The notes beneath the pieces are model-generated. The model had not been told where the DNA came from, searched no databases, and saw nothing but the letters and a program-made list of their open reading frames with translations. Positions 49,715 through 57,168 of a stretch of 64,000 bases of DNA are shown in pieces (within the stretch, counting starts at the first letter, position 1; the number at the start of each line of letters is the position of its first letter). This DNA comes from Marinomonas ostreistagni (GTDB taxonomy: Bacteria > Pseudomonadota > Gammaproteobacteria > Pseudomonadales > Marinomonadaceae). A program made the translations under genes and the position numbers. The stretch spans positions 1 through 64,000 of the forward strand of contig NZ_JAEMUH010000007.1 of assembly GCF_016461785.1 (NCBI RefSeq), written 5' to 3'.

Positions 49715-49984
49715 ATGAGCTTTAGAAAAGAAAGTGTCGGAATTTTCTACACAGAAAACACGGGGCAGCCTGTACAAGTAATTGCCTGGATTAAACAAAT
49801 CACTCACCGCTCAAACTTTGGTGTCAGAACACTAGATGGAACAGTGGACTATAAGACAAGCACAAGCGATGAGCTTAACCCTTCTGGGCCATTTGTTAGA
49901 GGCGAGCATCCGAAAGAATTTGAATATCTTTATAGCGCCGCTGATGGATCAAAGAAATTACTCTCAGAACCCCCAACCACTTAA
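49715..49984 (+). CDS. Hypothetical cargo protein at prophage edge
   Basis: This 89-aa cytoplasmic-looking protein is not recognised. It begins MSFRKESVGIFYTENTGQ and has a polar C-terminus (EFEYLYSAADGSKK). It lies on the plus strand, opposite to all other prophage genes, at the edge next to lepA, and shares a bidirectional terminator with dam. That placement is typical of lysogen-expressed cargo (moron) genes. The ribosome binding site is weak. Confidence 0.6.
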   Translation: MSFRKESVGIFYTENTGQPVQVIAWIKQITHRSNFGVRTLDGTVDYKTSTSDELNPSGPFVRGEHPKEFEYLYSAADGSKKLLSEPPTT

Positions 49985-49988
49985 ACGC

Positions 49989-50019
49989 AAAAAAGCGCCC
50001 CAATTAGGGGCGCTTTTTT
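49989..50019. terminator. Bidirectional terminator between cargo gene and dam
   Basis: A perfect 13-bp inverted repeat (49989-50001 with 50007-50019) with a 5-nt loop is flanked by A6 and T6. It ends the dam transcript (minus) and the cargo-gene transcript (plus), and touches the dam stop codon. Confidence 0.9.
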
Positions 50020-50818
50020 AGAAGAGGTCGTCCTGCCCCTTCCTGCTTTCATCAAAATCCCAGTTGCCATAGATCAACTCAACACAGTCTGAGGCTTTAT
50101 CGCTTCCTCCCACTGTGTACTGGTAATCGACCTCTTTGACTTTCAGGTCTTTGAACACTTCACGGATTTCAGGGTGATCATTAATTGAAATAATCATTTT
50201 CCCTTTGATCGTTTTAGCAAGCTCTGCCATGCGTTCGTATTGGTCGAATCCAAACGGCACGCCGTAGCCCTCTGTTTCCCAGTATGGCGGGTCACAGTAA
50301 AACAGTGCATCAGGCCGATCGTATTTTTCGATCGTTTTTGCCCAGTCTAGGTTTTCGATCGTGGCCGATGCCAAGCGGAAGTGCGCGTCGGCAAGGTCTT
50401 GTTCAAGTGTGAAGATGTTGAAACGCGGTCGGGAGGTGGCAGAGGTGCCGAACGTTTGACTCTCGACTTTGCCACCAAAAGCCAGTTTTTGAAGATATAG
50501 AAAACGTGCGGCGCGCTGAATATCAGTGAGTACATGCGGCGGTGTCTCCTTTAAGGTTTTCCAGTTTTCGCGGCTTGTTAATGTCCATTTGAATTGCCGA
50601 TAGAGCTCTTCAAGATGATGTTTAACCACTCGATATAGATTGACGAGATCACCGTTTACATCGTTGATGATTTCCGCTTTGGATGGTTCTTTTAAAAAGA
50701 AGATTGCCGCCGCACCGCAAAACGGCTCAACGTAGTTTGTGTGTGCTGGGAACAACGGCAGAATGTGCTCAGCGAGCTTCCGCTTGCCCCCGATCCATGG
50801 AATGATTGGTTTTGCCAT
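50018..50818 (-). CDS. dam: Phage DNA adenine methylase (D12 class)
   Basis: This N6-adenine methyltransferase is 266 aa from the ATG at 50818. It shows the D12-class SAM motif PWIGGKRKLAEHILP at the N-terminus, VEPFCGAAAIFF, and the catalytic DPPYW (176-180). Its target is unknown; GATC is a guess from the class. The first 50 bp overlap the end of com in another frame. Two upstream in-frame ATG codons exist (50833 and 50857); 50818 is preferred because GGGG lies 9 nt upstream and the family N-terminus starts there. A hairpin covers the region just upstream. It probably protects phage DNA. Confidence 0.92.
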   Translation of the reverse strand: MAKPIIPWIGGKRKLAEHILPLFPAHTNYVEPFCGAAAIFFLKEPSKAEIINDVNGDLVNLYRVVKHHLEELYRQFKWTLTSRENWKTLKETPPHVLTDIQRAARFLYLQKLAFGGKVESQTFGTSATSRPRFNIFTLEQDLADAHFRLASATIENLDWAKTIEKYDRPDALFYCDPPYWETEGYGVPFGFDQYERMAELAKTIKGKMIISINDHPEIREVFKDLKVKEVDYQYTVGGSDKASDCVELIYGNWDFDESRKGQDDLF

Positions 50819-50951
50819 GGTCTGGTACCCCATGAGTGGGGCTCGAGGCCCTCTCATTTAGGAAAGAACAGCGCGGACATTTGATCTCCATCGAGACAAA
50901 TACGCCTCGCGCTAATAGTTTATTACATCGTGTGCATCGTATTTCTTGCAT
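50769..50951 (-). CDS. com: Com-like zinc-finger translational regulator
   Basis: This 60-aa protein matches the phage Mu Com family: MQEIRCTRCNKLLARG then IKCPRCSFLNE, with two Cys-x2-Cys pairs (C6/C9 and C25/C28) that bind one zinc. In Mu, Com binds the mom mRNA and opens its ribosome binding site. Here com overlaps dam by 50 bp in place of mom. The ATG at 50951 has AGGT 6 nt upstream; the longer frame to 51092 has no family match in its extra part. It lies downstream of D, the same place where P2 keeps its zinc-finger gene ogr. Confidence 0.88.
   Translation of the reverse strand: MQEIRCTRCNKLLARGVFVSMEIKCPRCSFLNERASSPTHGVPDHGKTNHSMDRGQAEAR
50832..50857 (-). promoter_or_regulatory. Hairpin over the dam translation start region
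   Basis: ATGAG (50832-50836) pairs with CTCAT (50853-50857), and GGGC (50839-50842) with GCCC (50848-50851), around a 5-nt loop. The stem ends next to the GGGG that would serve as the dam ribosome binding site and includes an alternative in-frame ATG. Two CCATGG copies downstream (50814-50819 and 50794-50799) could also pair over the dam ATG. It lies inside com and recalls the Mu mom control site. Confidence 0.6.
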
Positions 50952-51128
50952 TGTGAACCTACTTAAAAAGCTGTAGACTCCCGCCCGCTGCGCAGCAGTG
51001 GGAGAGCCTTGGGTTGGTTCACGTAGCCTGGTTACGTGCTCTGACGGCTTGACCGGACTGGTACTCTGGCCAAGTCGCTCTTTCATTACCATCGAGCCCG
51101 CTCAGTCATTTTGATTGAGCGGGTTTAT
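50952..51128 (-). ncRNA. Structured untranslated stretch between D and com
   Basis: This 177-nt region has no supported gene but several inverted repeats: 50978-51004 (CTCCC with GGGAG plus an inner stem), 51020-51038 (CACGTA with TACGTG), and 51097-51123 (CCCGCTCA with TGAGCGGG plus an inner 3-bp extension). On the minus-strand mRNA these lie right before com. The last lacks a U run on that strand, so it is not a standard terminator for D. It may be a leader or processing element; the function is unknown. Confidence 0.4.
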
Positions 51129-52169
51129 TTATATCTGCTTACACTGCACTCCGCAGCTGTAGCCGCCTCGTTTCGTTATTTCGTGCTCTACCCGATCGAT
51201 TAGCCATTTGCCATTGATCCCCGATCGAAAGCCGCTGACGTTGATGGCACCACCGGCGACGAGGTAAGGGTTGCCGACAACATCCAGTTCTAAACGCTGC
51301 TCATTGCGCTGACTGCGTTTGTATTCTGCATCCGCTGCGGCTTGTGCTTCGTCTTCGGTACCATACGTTTTAGTAAGTCGTTTGGCGGGTTCGCCAGTAC
51401 CTACTTTGATTTCGAGCGTGCTGGCCGTGGGTATATCTCGATACCGCGCTATGACGCTGCCGGATTTAACGCGTCGGCTGATAAGTAATCGGTGACCACC
51501 TGTTTTATCTCGAGAATAATCCACATCGGGAATACTGGTACCACTGGGCGTGGTGAGGTCGCCGCGCTTTGCGAATACGAGATAATCCCCGCTTGGCTTG
51601 GCGATCGCGTCGTATTGCTTGGATAGACGAGTGAGCAATGCCATATCGGATTCATTCACTTGATCCACATGGGGCAATACGATTGAGCTTAGGTCGCTAG
51701 CGATCGTTGGCGTAATACCGTGTTCTGCGCCGATCGTCTGAATCATTTCACCCAACGTGGTACCGGCTTCCCATGATCGCGTTTTTTGCGTAGTCATGAG
51801 AATCTTGGAACCTTGGGCGCCTTCCGTTTGCACGACTGCTCGAGCACGGATATTGACTGTATCCGGTGGCCCGCTGATCTCAATTTCGTCAATGATATAT
51901 TTACCCATCTCAACGAGTGTGCCGTCGTAGCCTAATGACACCTCAAGCTCAGTGCCAGGATCGGGAATTGCCAGCTCTGTTTCGCCATGATCCGATAATG
52001 CAATATCGACTTCGTCAGCGTTATCGCCCGACTCGTCCGTAAGTCGCAGGCTAATAAAACGCTCGTTAAGCTTATTGGTAATGTCAGTGCCGTTGGCTTT
52101 GACTTTGAATGCTGGGGCAACATCGACACCGCCAATTAATCCCTGTGCGATTTGTTCAATTAAGTCCAT
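51129..52169 (-). CDS. D: Phage late control/tail protein D (P2 gpD-like baseplate hub)
   Basis: The 346-aa protein matches the P2 gpD family, a hub protein related to T4 gp27 that sits on top of the spike. Typical features are the N-terminal PAFKVKANGTDIT segment, a middle LGEMIQTIGAEHG region and GKWLIDRVEHEITKRGG near the C-terminus. It overlaps X by 10 bp, and is the last gene of the FI-to-D tail operon. Confidence 0.92.
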   Translation of the reverse strand: MDLIEQIAQGLIGGVDVAPAFKVKANGTDITNKLNERFISLRLTDESGDNADEVDIALSDHGETELAIPDPGTELEVSLGYDGTLVEMGKYIIDEIEISGPPDTVNIRARAVVQTEGAQGSKILMTTQKTRSWEAGTTLGEMIQTIGAEHGITPTIASDLSSIVLPHVDQVNESDMALLTRLSKQYDAIAKPSGDYLVFAKRGDLTTPSGTSIPDVDYSRDKTGGHRLLISRRVKSGSVIARYRDIPTASTLEIKVGTGEPAKRLTKTYGTEDEAQAAADAEYKRSQRNEQRLELDVVGNPYLVAGGAINVSGFRSGINGKWLIDRVEHEITKRGGYSCGVQCKQI

Positions 52170-52372
52170 AAACGCACCCCTTGCGTTGTAGTGGTTAGAT
52201 CAAGATCTGGGAGATTAATCACGACACCTGCAGGCAGCACAAGCGGCTGACGAGCTAGATGCGGATTGGCATCAAACACTCGCTCAACCACGCGAGCAGA
52301 CTGCGTGCCGTAGTGCTTCCAGACGATGTAATCCACTGTGTCGTTTTCGACAGAACTATAAGAAGCTGGCAA
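52160..52372 (-). CDS. X: Phage tail protein X (LysM-like)
   Basis: This 70-aa protein has the tail X fold: DTVDYIVWKHYG, then VFDANPHLAR, then LPAGVVINLPD, a LysM-like module thought to touch peptidoglycan or the hub. It starts with TTG at 52372, 8 nt after an excellent AGGAGGG, and overlaps U by 17 bp and D by 10 bp. No ATG exists in a suitable position. Confidence 0.88.
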   Translation of the reverse strand: MPASYSSVENDTVDYIVWKHYGTQSARVVERVFDANPHLARQPLVLPAGVVINLPDLDLTTTTQGVRLWT

Positions 52373-52766
52373 AACTTAAGCCCTCCTGATAGCGCTTTAA
52401 TTCCATTTTGAACGTCTGCTTACGCGGTGCGCCGCGTTCAAAAAATGGTCCCTGCTCTTCTTCCACTGACAGCACGATCCACTTACCCATGGGCACACCA
52501 GCACCGCTGACCATGAGCTGAGGCAAGCCGCTGTCACCGATCGCACGTAATGCGGCCAGTTGCACGGGACCACCGGCATAGTGCGGATACACTACGCCTT
52601 CAAGGGAGATAATTTCCTCTCCTGGCCCCATGTATTGTTGGGCGTCACGTTGCCCGGTCAGAGCTTGGGTTTGCCAGTCCCACGACTTACGGCGAGTGAG
52701 CTTCTGATACGCGGCGGTATCAATCGAAAATGGAAATATTCCCAAAACCATCATGATATCTGGCAT
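52356..52766 (-). CDS. U: Phage tail protein U (tail terminator)
   Basis: The 136-aa protein matches P2 gpU, with an N-terminal MMVLGIFPFSIDTAAYQ segment, RRKSWDWQTQ and YPHYAGG. gpU caps the growing tail tube. It overlaps T by 1 bp and X by 17 bp, as in tightly coupled P2-like tail operons. Confidence 0.9.
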   Translation of the reverse strand: MPDIMMVLGIFPFSIDTAAYQKLTRRKSWDWQTQALTGQRDAQQYMGPGEEIISLEGVVYPHYAGGPVQLAALRAIGDSGLPQLMVSGAGVPMGKWIVLSVEEEQGPFFERGAPRKQTFKMELKRYQEGLSFASFL

Positions 52767-54919
52767 TAGAATGCTCCCGAGGGTTGATCAGATAAAGAAC
52801 CGCGCATTTTCTGACGCAAGATGCGCTCGATCTCTGTTGCGAGTTCGCGGGCGTTTTGCCCTGGCTGTTGATTGACAACGATTTGATTAGACACTTCGTA
52901 ACGGTTTTCCGTTTTCGTTGACGCTGTGTTGTGTGTGTTGTTAACTGATTGAGCAATACGACGAGCATTAGCGACACGTGGTGCCGCCGGTGCAGGTGAT
53001 TCATCATTCTTGCCGAACCAATCACCACCACTCTTTTGCTTGGGCTCTTCTTCGTCTTCACCAAAACCAAAGAAATTGCCTACTGACTTACCTAGGCTAA
53101 CAATGCCCTGAAATTTGGCTTTGATCTTATCGACTGCAGCCCCAACACGAGCAGGGATCGAGTCGAAGAACGCGACAACACCGTCCCAAATTGATTTCGC
53201 CGTATCACCGATATAACGAAACGCCCCATCCACTGCATCACGGAACCACTCGACTTTGTTGTACGCCGTGTACAATGCCGCACCGATACCAACGACAGCA
53301 CCGACCACCAAACCAATGGGATTGAGTAGCATGGCAAACCTTCCGAACGTAAATACCAACTTACCAACAGTTAGGAGCATTGACCCCATGCTTCCAGCGA
53401 AGGAAACAACCGACATAATGGCTTTCCCTGCAAACACGGTACCGACGATCATGCCAAGGTTCTCATAGCCACCGACCATGTTAGCGATCGTTGCGGTTAC
53501 CGAGCCGATCGTTTTAGCTGTAGTGGTTAGCCCTTGGACCACCTGACCGATCACGGGCACAGCATCACGTAAGCCAGAAGCAAGGCGTTGAGAAAACTCA
53601 ACCACTTGACCACGGTTTTCACGCATCCATGCAGACATTTCGCCCATCATATCCGTGATCACGGGCATGATTGCGGAGCCGATCGTGTTCTTAAAGCCAG
53701 CCATACCAAGCTTGGCGTTAAGCAATGAGTCTTGGAACGCCTCAGCATCACGCGCCGCTTGTTCACTGAGCACATAGCCAGTATCACGAGCATCCTTTCG
53801 TAACTGCTGTAATCCCGCACTGCCATCCTTTAGCATGTTCACCATGCTTACGCCTTCGGAATCAAAGAATTTAAACGCGAGACGCACACGATCGGACTGA
53901 CTTTTCACCCCTTTCAATGCGTCTGCGATTTCGTTCATCGCTTCATCTGGCGTCATGCTAGTAAGCGCTTGAGCCGATAAGCCTAATTCCTCCAACGCTC
54001 CTTTGGCTTCACCTGAACCATTTTTTGCTTCGGCTAAACGACGCACCATCCGTTGCATGGCCATATCGAGCGTATTTGATGACACGCCCGAGCGCTCTGC
54101 GGCATAACGCAGCTCTTGCAAGGCACTGATCTGCAAGCCCAACTTATCCGCTGTTTTAGCGGCTTGGTCGCCCAGCTCACTGGTTGAGTTCGCCACAGCA
54201 AATAGACCACCGCCAACAATACCCAAACCAACTGACGCAGTGCGGGCAAATGAGCCCACTTGGTGCGTCATATTGCCGAACGTATCACCCACTCGCCCCA
54301 AGCTTTTCTGGGTTTTCTCCAGCAAAGCTTGGCGACGCTGTAGTCGCGCGGTTTCGTCAGCCAGGTTGCGAGTATCAACCCCCATTTCCTTAAGCGCATT
54401 TTTTGCTGACTTGGCCGCTTCTCGTTGCTCATTAAACTGACGACTTAGCTTGTTCGCCTCGCTTTGTGCACCGAGCATTTGCGTTTGCAGGCCACTGGTT
54501 TCCTTTTTAGCGGCTTTGAACTCTCGCTCTAATCGCGTCGCTTCCCGCTTCGCTTGATCCAGCTCGTGAGCCAGTGCGCCTGTCGGATCCTCCGCCCCTT
54601 TCATCTCGCGAGCCATATCATTGACGCGCTCGGATGCACGACGATAAGCAAGCCCTGCTTGGTGGGATTTCGCTTTGCTCTTCTCGATTTCATCCGATAA
54701 ACCGGCGATGTTGTGTTCAACACCGCGCAGTTTTTTGCGAGTCTCACGAAGGCCCTTGATATCAAAGCGTTCGATTTGATCTTGCTTGCGCTTGATCGTG
54801 TCCATCGCCCCGCCGATGCCTTTCAGCTGGCCTCGCGCCTTGTTGGTCGCGCCGAAGAGCGTGCGCGACACCGCTCCGCCAATTTCAATGACGGTATTTA
54901 ATCGTTGATTAATCGCCAT
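52766..54919 (-). CDS. T: Phage tail tape measure protein T
   Basis: The 717-aa protein sets tail length. It has long charged coiled-coil helices (about 20-210), a TP901/P2-type core (about 255-420) with QISALQELRYAAERSGV, hydrophobic membrane-like segments (about 480-560) and a Pro/Lys/Asn-rich C-terminus. Its start overlaps the end of the predicted E' extension by 11 bp, as expected for P2-like E-T junctions. Confidence 0.93.
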   Translation of the reverse strand: MAINQRLNTVIEIGGAVSRTLFGATNKARGQLKGIGGAMDTIKRKQDQIERFDIKGLRETRKKLRGVEHNIAGLSDEIEKSKAKSHQAGLAYRRASERVNDMAREMKGAEDPTGALAHELDQAKREATRLEREFKAAKKETSGLQTQMLGAQSEANKLSRQFNEQREAAKSAKNALKEMGVDTRNLADETARLQRRQALLEKTQKSLGRVGDTFGNMTHQVGSFARTASVGLGIVGGGLFAVANSTSELGDQAAKTADKLGLQISALQELRYAAERSGVSSNTLDMAMQRMVRRLAEAKNGSGEAKGALEELGLSAQALTSMTPDEAMNEIADALKGVKSQSDRVRLAFKFFDSEGVSMVNMLKDGSAGLQQLRKDARDTGYVLSEQAARDAEAFQDSLLNAKLGMAGFKNTIGSAIMPVITDMMGEMSAWMRENRGQVVEFSQRLASGLRDAVPVIGQVVQGLTTTAKTIGSVTATIANMVGGYENLGMIVGTVFAGKAIMSVVSFAGSMGSMLLTVGKLVFTFGRFAMLLNPIGLVVGAVVGIGAALYTAYNKVEWFRDAVDGAFRYIGDTAKSIWDGVVAFFDSIPARVGAAVDKIKAKFQGIVSLGKSVGNFFGFGEDEEEPKQKSGGDWFGKNDESPAPAAPRVANARRIAQSVNNTHNTASTKTENRYEVSNQIVVNQQPGQNARELATEIERILRQKMRGSLSDQPSGAF

Positions 54920-55354
54920 GTTTTGGCAGTCCTTCTATAAACCAGAGAAATTCAGAAGTGCGTAGAGATTGGATCTCGGACCATGACCAGCCCGTGTGAC
55001 TCGCAAGTGCGAGCGAGAGAGTGCGGATGTCGTCGAGGCTTAGTCTAAAAAAGACGAGTACGCGGTTTGTAAACGTTGGTAGTTAGACAGCTTCATAGTG
55101 TTCACCACATCTGAAGGAATGCCGCAAAGATTAGCAAACAGTTGAGTTTCCATATCAACGTTTGTTTTGGCGTTGTTCTGAGCAAGTTTCTGATCTAAGA
55201 CCGTCGGCTCACGCATTGTGAGCGTTTCGACTTTCTGGCCATCCACTTCGATCGGCTTTTTCAATGTAATGACCATTGATTCACCATCGTCAGATTCGTT
55301 TAGCCATGCTAGCGCTTGGCTTTCATGGTTTTGGTTTTGTGTTTGTTGTGTCAT
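54909..55354 (-). CDS. Predicted -1 frameshift product gpE+E' (tail assembly chaperone)
   Basis: Reading gene E to the heptamer T-TTT-TTA (55052-55046) and slipping back one base opens 45 more codons, ending in TAA at 54911-54909. The fusion would be 148 aa, close to the 142 aa of P2 gpE+E'. The extension contains TGWSWSEIQSLRTSEFLWF, which resembles the P2 gpE' domain. In P2 the slip site is TTTTTTG in the same place. Both products act as chaperones of the tape measure protein. Confidence 0.82.
55040..55354 (-). CDS. E: Phage tail protein E (tail assembly chaperone)
   Basis: The 104-aa in-frame product has the gpE-family core: VITLKKPIEVDGQKVETLTMREPTVLD (split as ITLKKPIEVDG and LTMREPT), and a C-terminus with FANLCGIPSDVVNTMKLS. 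It ends LD-stop directly after a slippery heptamer. It lies between tube FII and tape measure T. Confidence 0.9.
   Translation of the reverse strand: MTQQTQNQNHESQALAWLNESDDGESMVITLKKPIEVDGQKVETLTMREPTVLDQKLAQNNAKTNVDMETQLFANLCGIPSDVVNTMKLSNYQRLQTAYSSFLD
55046..55052 (-). promoter_or_regulatory. Slippery heptamer for -1 frameshift
   Basis: T-TTT-TTA in zero frame fits the X-XXY-YYZ rule exactly and sits two codons before the gene E stop. A CTCGC/GCGAG hairpin lies about 30 nt further downstream; that is farther than the usual stimulator spacing. Confidence 0.8.
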
Positions 55355-55355
55355 G

Positions 55356-55859
55356 TTATAGTCCCAGCGCCGAGCGCATTGCTGCTAGTTGATCTGTACC
55401 GTTGATATTGCGCACAGAGCCTTTGATGTCGATTTCCGTAATCACAGTTGAGCCGTGGGTGATTTTGAAATACTTAGGGCGCACCGTGAACACGACACCA
55501 GAACGCTCACCAGCTTTCCATGCCTCTTGCTCCATCTTAGTAATACGACCTGTCATGTTGTGAATAATCGACGTATTCACACCGTCTTGGTCCTGCAGCC
55601 ACCCACGAGCAGTTAATGGAATCGATGAGCCTTGCCCTACACCCCACAAGGCCATGGTCTCTAGGTCATAACCGTTCATTTTGAACATAACCTCAATCGG
55701 AGCCATACCCATATCGATATCGTCTGCGGAGTCCATGCCACCGCCGCGATACTCTTCGGTCAGTATTTCAAATGTAGGTGGCGTGTACTCGTCGATCGCA
55801 CCAACTTCACCACGGCCATCAACTGTTAAGTTGAAGTTTTTCAGGATATTAATAGCCAT
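55356..55859 (-). CDS. FII: Phage major tail tube protein FII
   Basis: The 167-aa protein matches P2 FII, the inner tube subunit of a contractile tail. It has an N-terminal LKNFNLTVDGRG, GMAPIEVMFKMNGYDLE, and a C-terminal ITEIDIKGSVRNINGTD. Its start overlaps the FI stop by 1 bp (TAATG type). Confidence 0.93.
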   Translation of the reverse strand: MAINILKNFNLTVDGRGEVGAIDEYTPPTFEILTEEYRGGGMDSADDIDMGMAPIEVMFKMNGYDLETMALWGVGQGSSIPLTARGWLQDQDGVNTSIIHNMTGRITKMEQEAWKAGERSGVVFTVRPKYFKITHGSTVITEIDIKGSVRNINGTDQLAAMRSALGL

Positions 55860-57073
55860 TAGACAATCACCTCACTGGCGTAATCGTTCACTAGAGTTGA
55901 GCGGAATGTGATGCGCTCTGCTGGGAATGTTGGTGTGAAATCGAAGTCAATATAAAGCTGACCGCTCTGAATAGACTCCGGCGTATTCAGATCAGTATTG
56001 CCCCAACAGCTACCACCAAGAATTTGACCTTTCGTCGTCATTTCACGCAGTACGCCATTAACCCCTTCGACGATATCCGAAACAAACGTGCTAGTAATGC
56101 CGCGATCCACAGCCCATAGATGAGACACACGCATTGCATCATTGATGACATCTGCAGTTCGACGGACACACAAGTATTTCCACTTGGAGTCATCTGATAG
56201 GGACATGTTGCCCCATAGACGGTAGCCATCTTGATAAACGATGGTGGCTACTTTTTGCTCGTTAAGTAAGTTTGCACGCGAGCTGGTATCACCCAGTTTG
56301 AAATCCACAGGACGAGCTGTACCCGAAATACCATTGATAACCTGATTCGAAGGCGAACGATGAAAGCCTTCTTCATAGTCTGTACGGGCGATAACGCCAG
56401 CAACACGAGCGGATGCAGGCTCTGCGACCACCTCACCATCATCATTAAAAATCGTTACCCAAGGATCAACGACATAGATTCGATCAGAGCCAAAATCACT
56501 AGCATACAAAACCGCAGCGTCGTCATTTGTGTTCGGACCATCAGCCACAATGATTGCTGTTAATCGCTCAGCGATGCTGATTAACTCAGCGACCACTGGA
56601 TTAGCCGTCGGATTACCGTCACCATCATTTGGACGCTGGTGCGTAAAGCCTGGTGCACAAATAATACGAGGAACCTTGCCATTCACTGACTCCGACGCCA
56701 ACAGTGCATAAGCCCCTTCATATTGCCCCGTTTGCGCATCTACGCCACCGCGAACATTGACCAGCGTGTCGGTCTCTTGAGTTTCCTCTTCGACACGCAC
56801 GACGATAACCGTGGCACCAATTTGGTCAAAAATACCGTCTAACGCTGCCGGCAACGTACCTCCACCGGTACCATCCGTTGTGACATCCAGTTTCGCTGCT
56901 TCATAGCTCGACCCCGCCACCACAACAGGTGTATTCAATGGGAATGCAACCGGATCGGCACCGGGTGCAGTCCCTACAATGCCAATTATTGACGAACTGA
57001 CGGACTCGATCGGGCGCACACCGTTCGCAATTTCTGTTACTTCAACACCGTGAAGAAAACCACTACCAGCCAT
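55859..57073 (-). CDS. FI: Phage tail sheath protein FI
   Basis: The 404-aa protein is the contractile tail sheath. It has the N-terminal SGFLHGVEVTEIANGVRPI and the SSSIIGIVGTAPGAD loop, and the conserved C-terminal half with WGNMSLSDDSKWKYLCVRR and LYIDFDFTPTFPAERI. A strong AGGAGG box precedes the ATG. Two hairpins with U runs lie just upstream, so the FI-D operon is set apart from the fibre genes. Confidence 0.95.
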   Translation of the reverse strand: MAGSGFLHGVEVTEIANGVRPIESVSSSIIGIVGTAPGADPVAFPLNTPVVVAGSSYEAAKLDVTTDGTGGGTLPAALDGIFDQIGATVIVVRVEEETQETDTLVNVRGGVDAQTGQYEGAYALLASESVNGKVPRIICAPGFTHQRPNDGDGNPTANPVVAELISIAERLTAIIVADGPNTNDDAAVLYASDFGSDRIYVVDPWVTIFNDDGEVVAEPASARVAGVIARTDYEEGFHRSPSNQVINGISGTARPVDFKLGDTSSRANLLNEQKVATIVYQDGYRLWGNMSLSDDSKWKYLCVRRTADVINDAMRVSHLWAVDRGITSTFVSDIVEGVNGVLREMTTKGQILGGSCWGNTDLNTPESIQSGQLYIDFDFTPTFPAERITFRSTLVNDYASEVIV

Positions 57074-57094
57074 CTTTTGGCCTCCTGAAACGAA

Positions 57095-57119
57095 AAAGCC
57101 CCGCAGATGCGAGGCTTGT
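57095..57119 (-). terminator. Terminator-like hairpin in the FI leader
   Basis: On the minus strand AAGCC-T-CGC pairs with GCG-G-GGCTT around ATCT, with one mismatch, and is followed by TTTTTCGTTT. It lies only about 22 nt before the sheath gene start. Confidence 0.6.
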
Positions 57120-57136
57120 TAGTGAAATTTAGATAC

Positions 57137-57155
57137 AAAAAAACCGCTTTCGCGG
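57137..57155 (-). terminator. Terminator after the fibre-gene block
   Basis: CCGC-GAAA-GCGG (57155-57144) is followed on the minus strand by seven T. It lies 13 bp past the stop of the DUF1353-like gene and is the first of two tandem hairpins before FI. Confidence 0.7.
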
Positions 57156-57168
57156 CCTGTGGGTTTGA

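Noticed and set aside
50970..51060. Possible tRNA in the gap before com
   Set aside because: A GGTTC-like stretch and short stems are present, but no acceptor stem or anticodon arm in tRNA geometry could be built.
50952..51092. N-terminal extension of com
   Set aside because: The extra 47 codons run through inverted repeats and have no similarity to Com; the ATG at 50951 has a ribosome binding site and gives the exact Com start.
51097..51123. Hairpin after gene D as an intrinsic terminator
   Set aside because: The stem is strong, but on the transcribed minus strand it is followed by GGCTCGATGG with no U run. It is kept only as part of a structured region.
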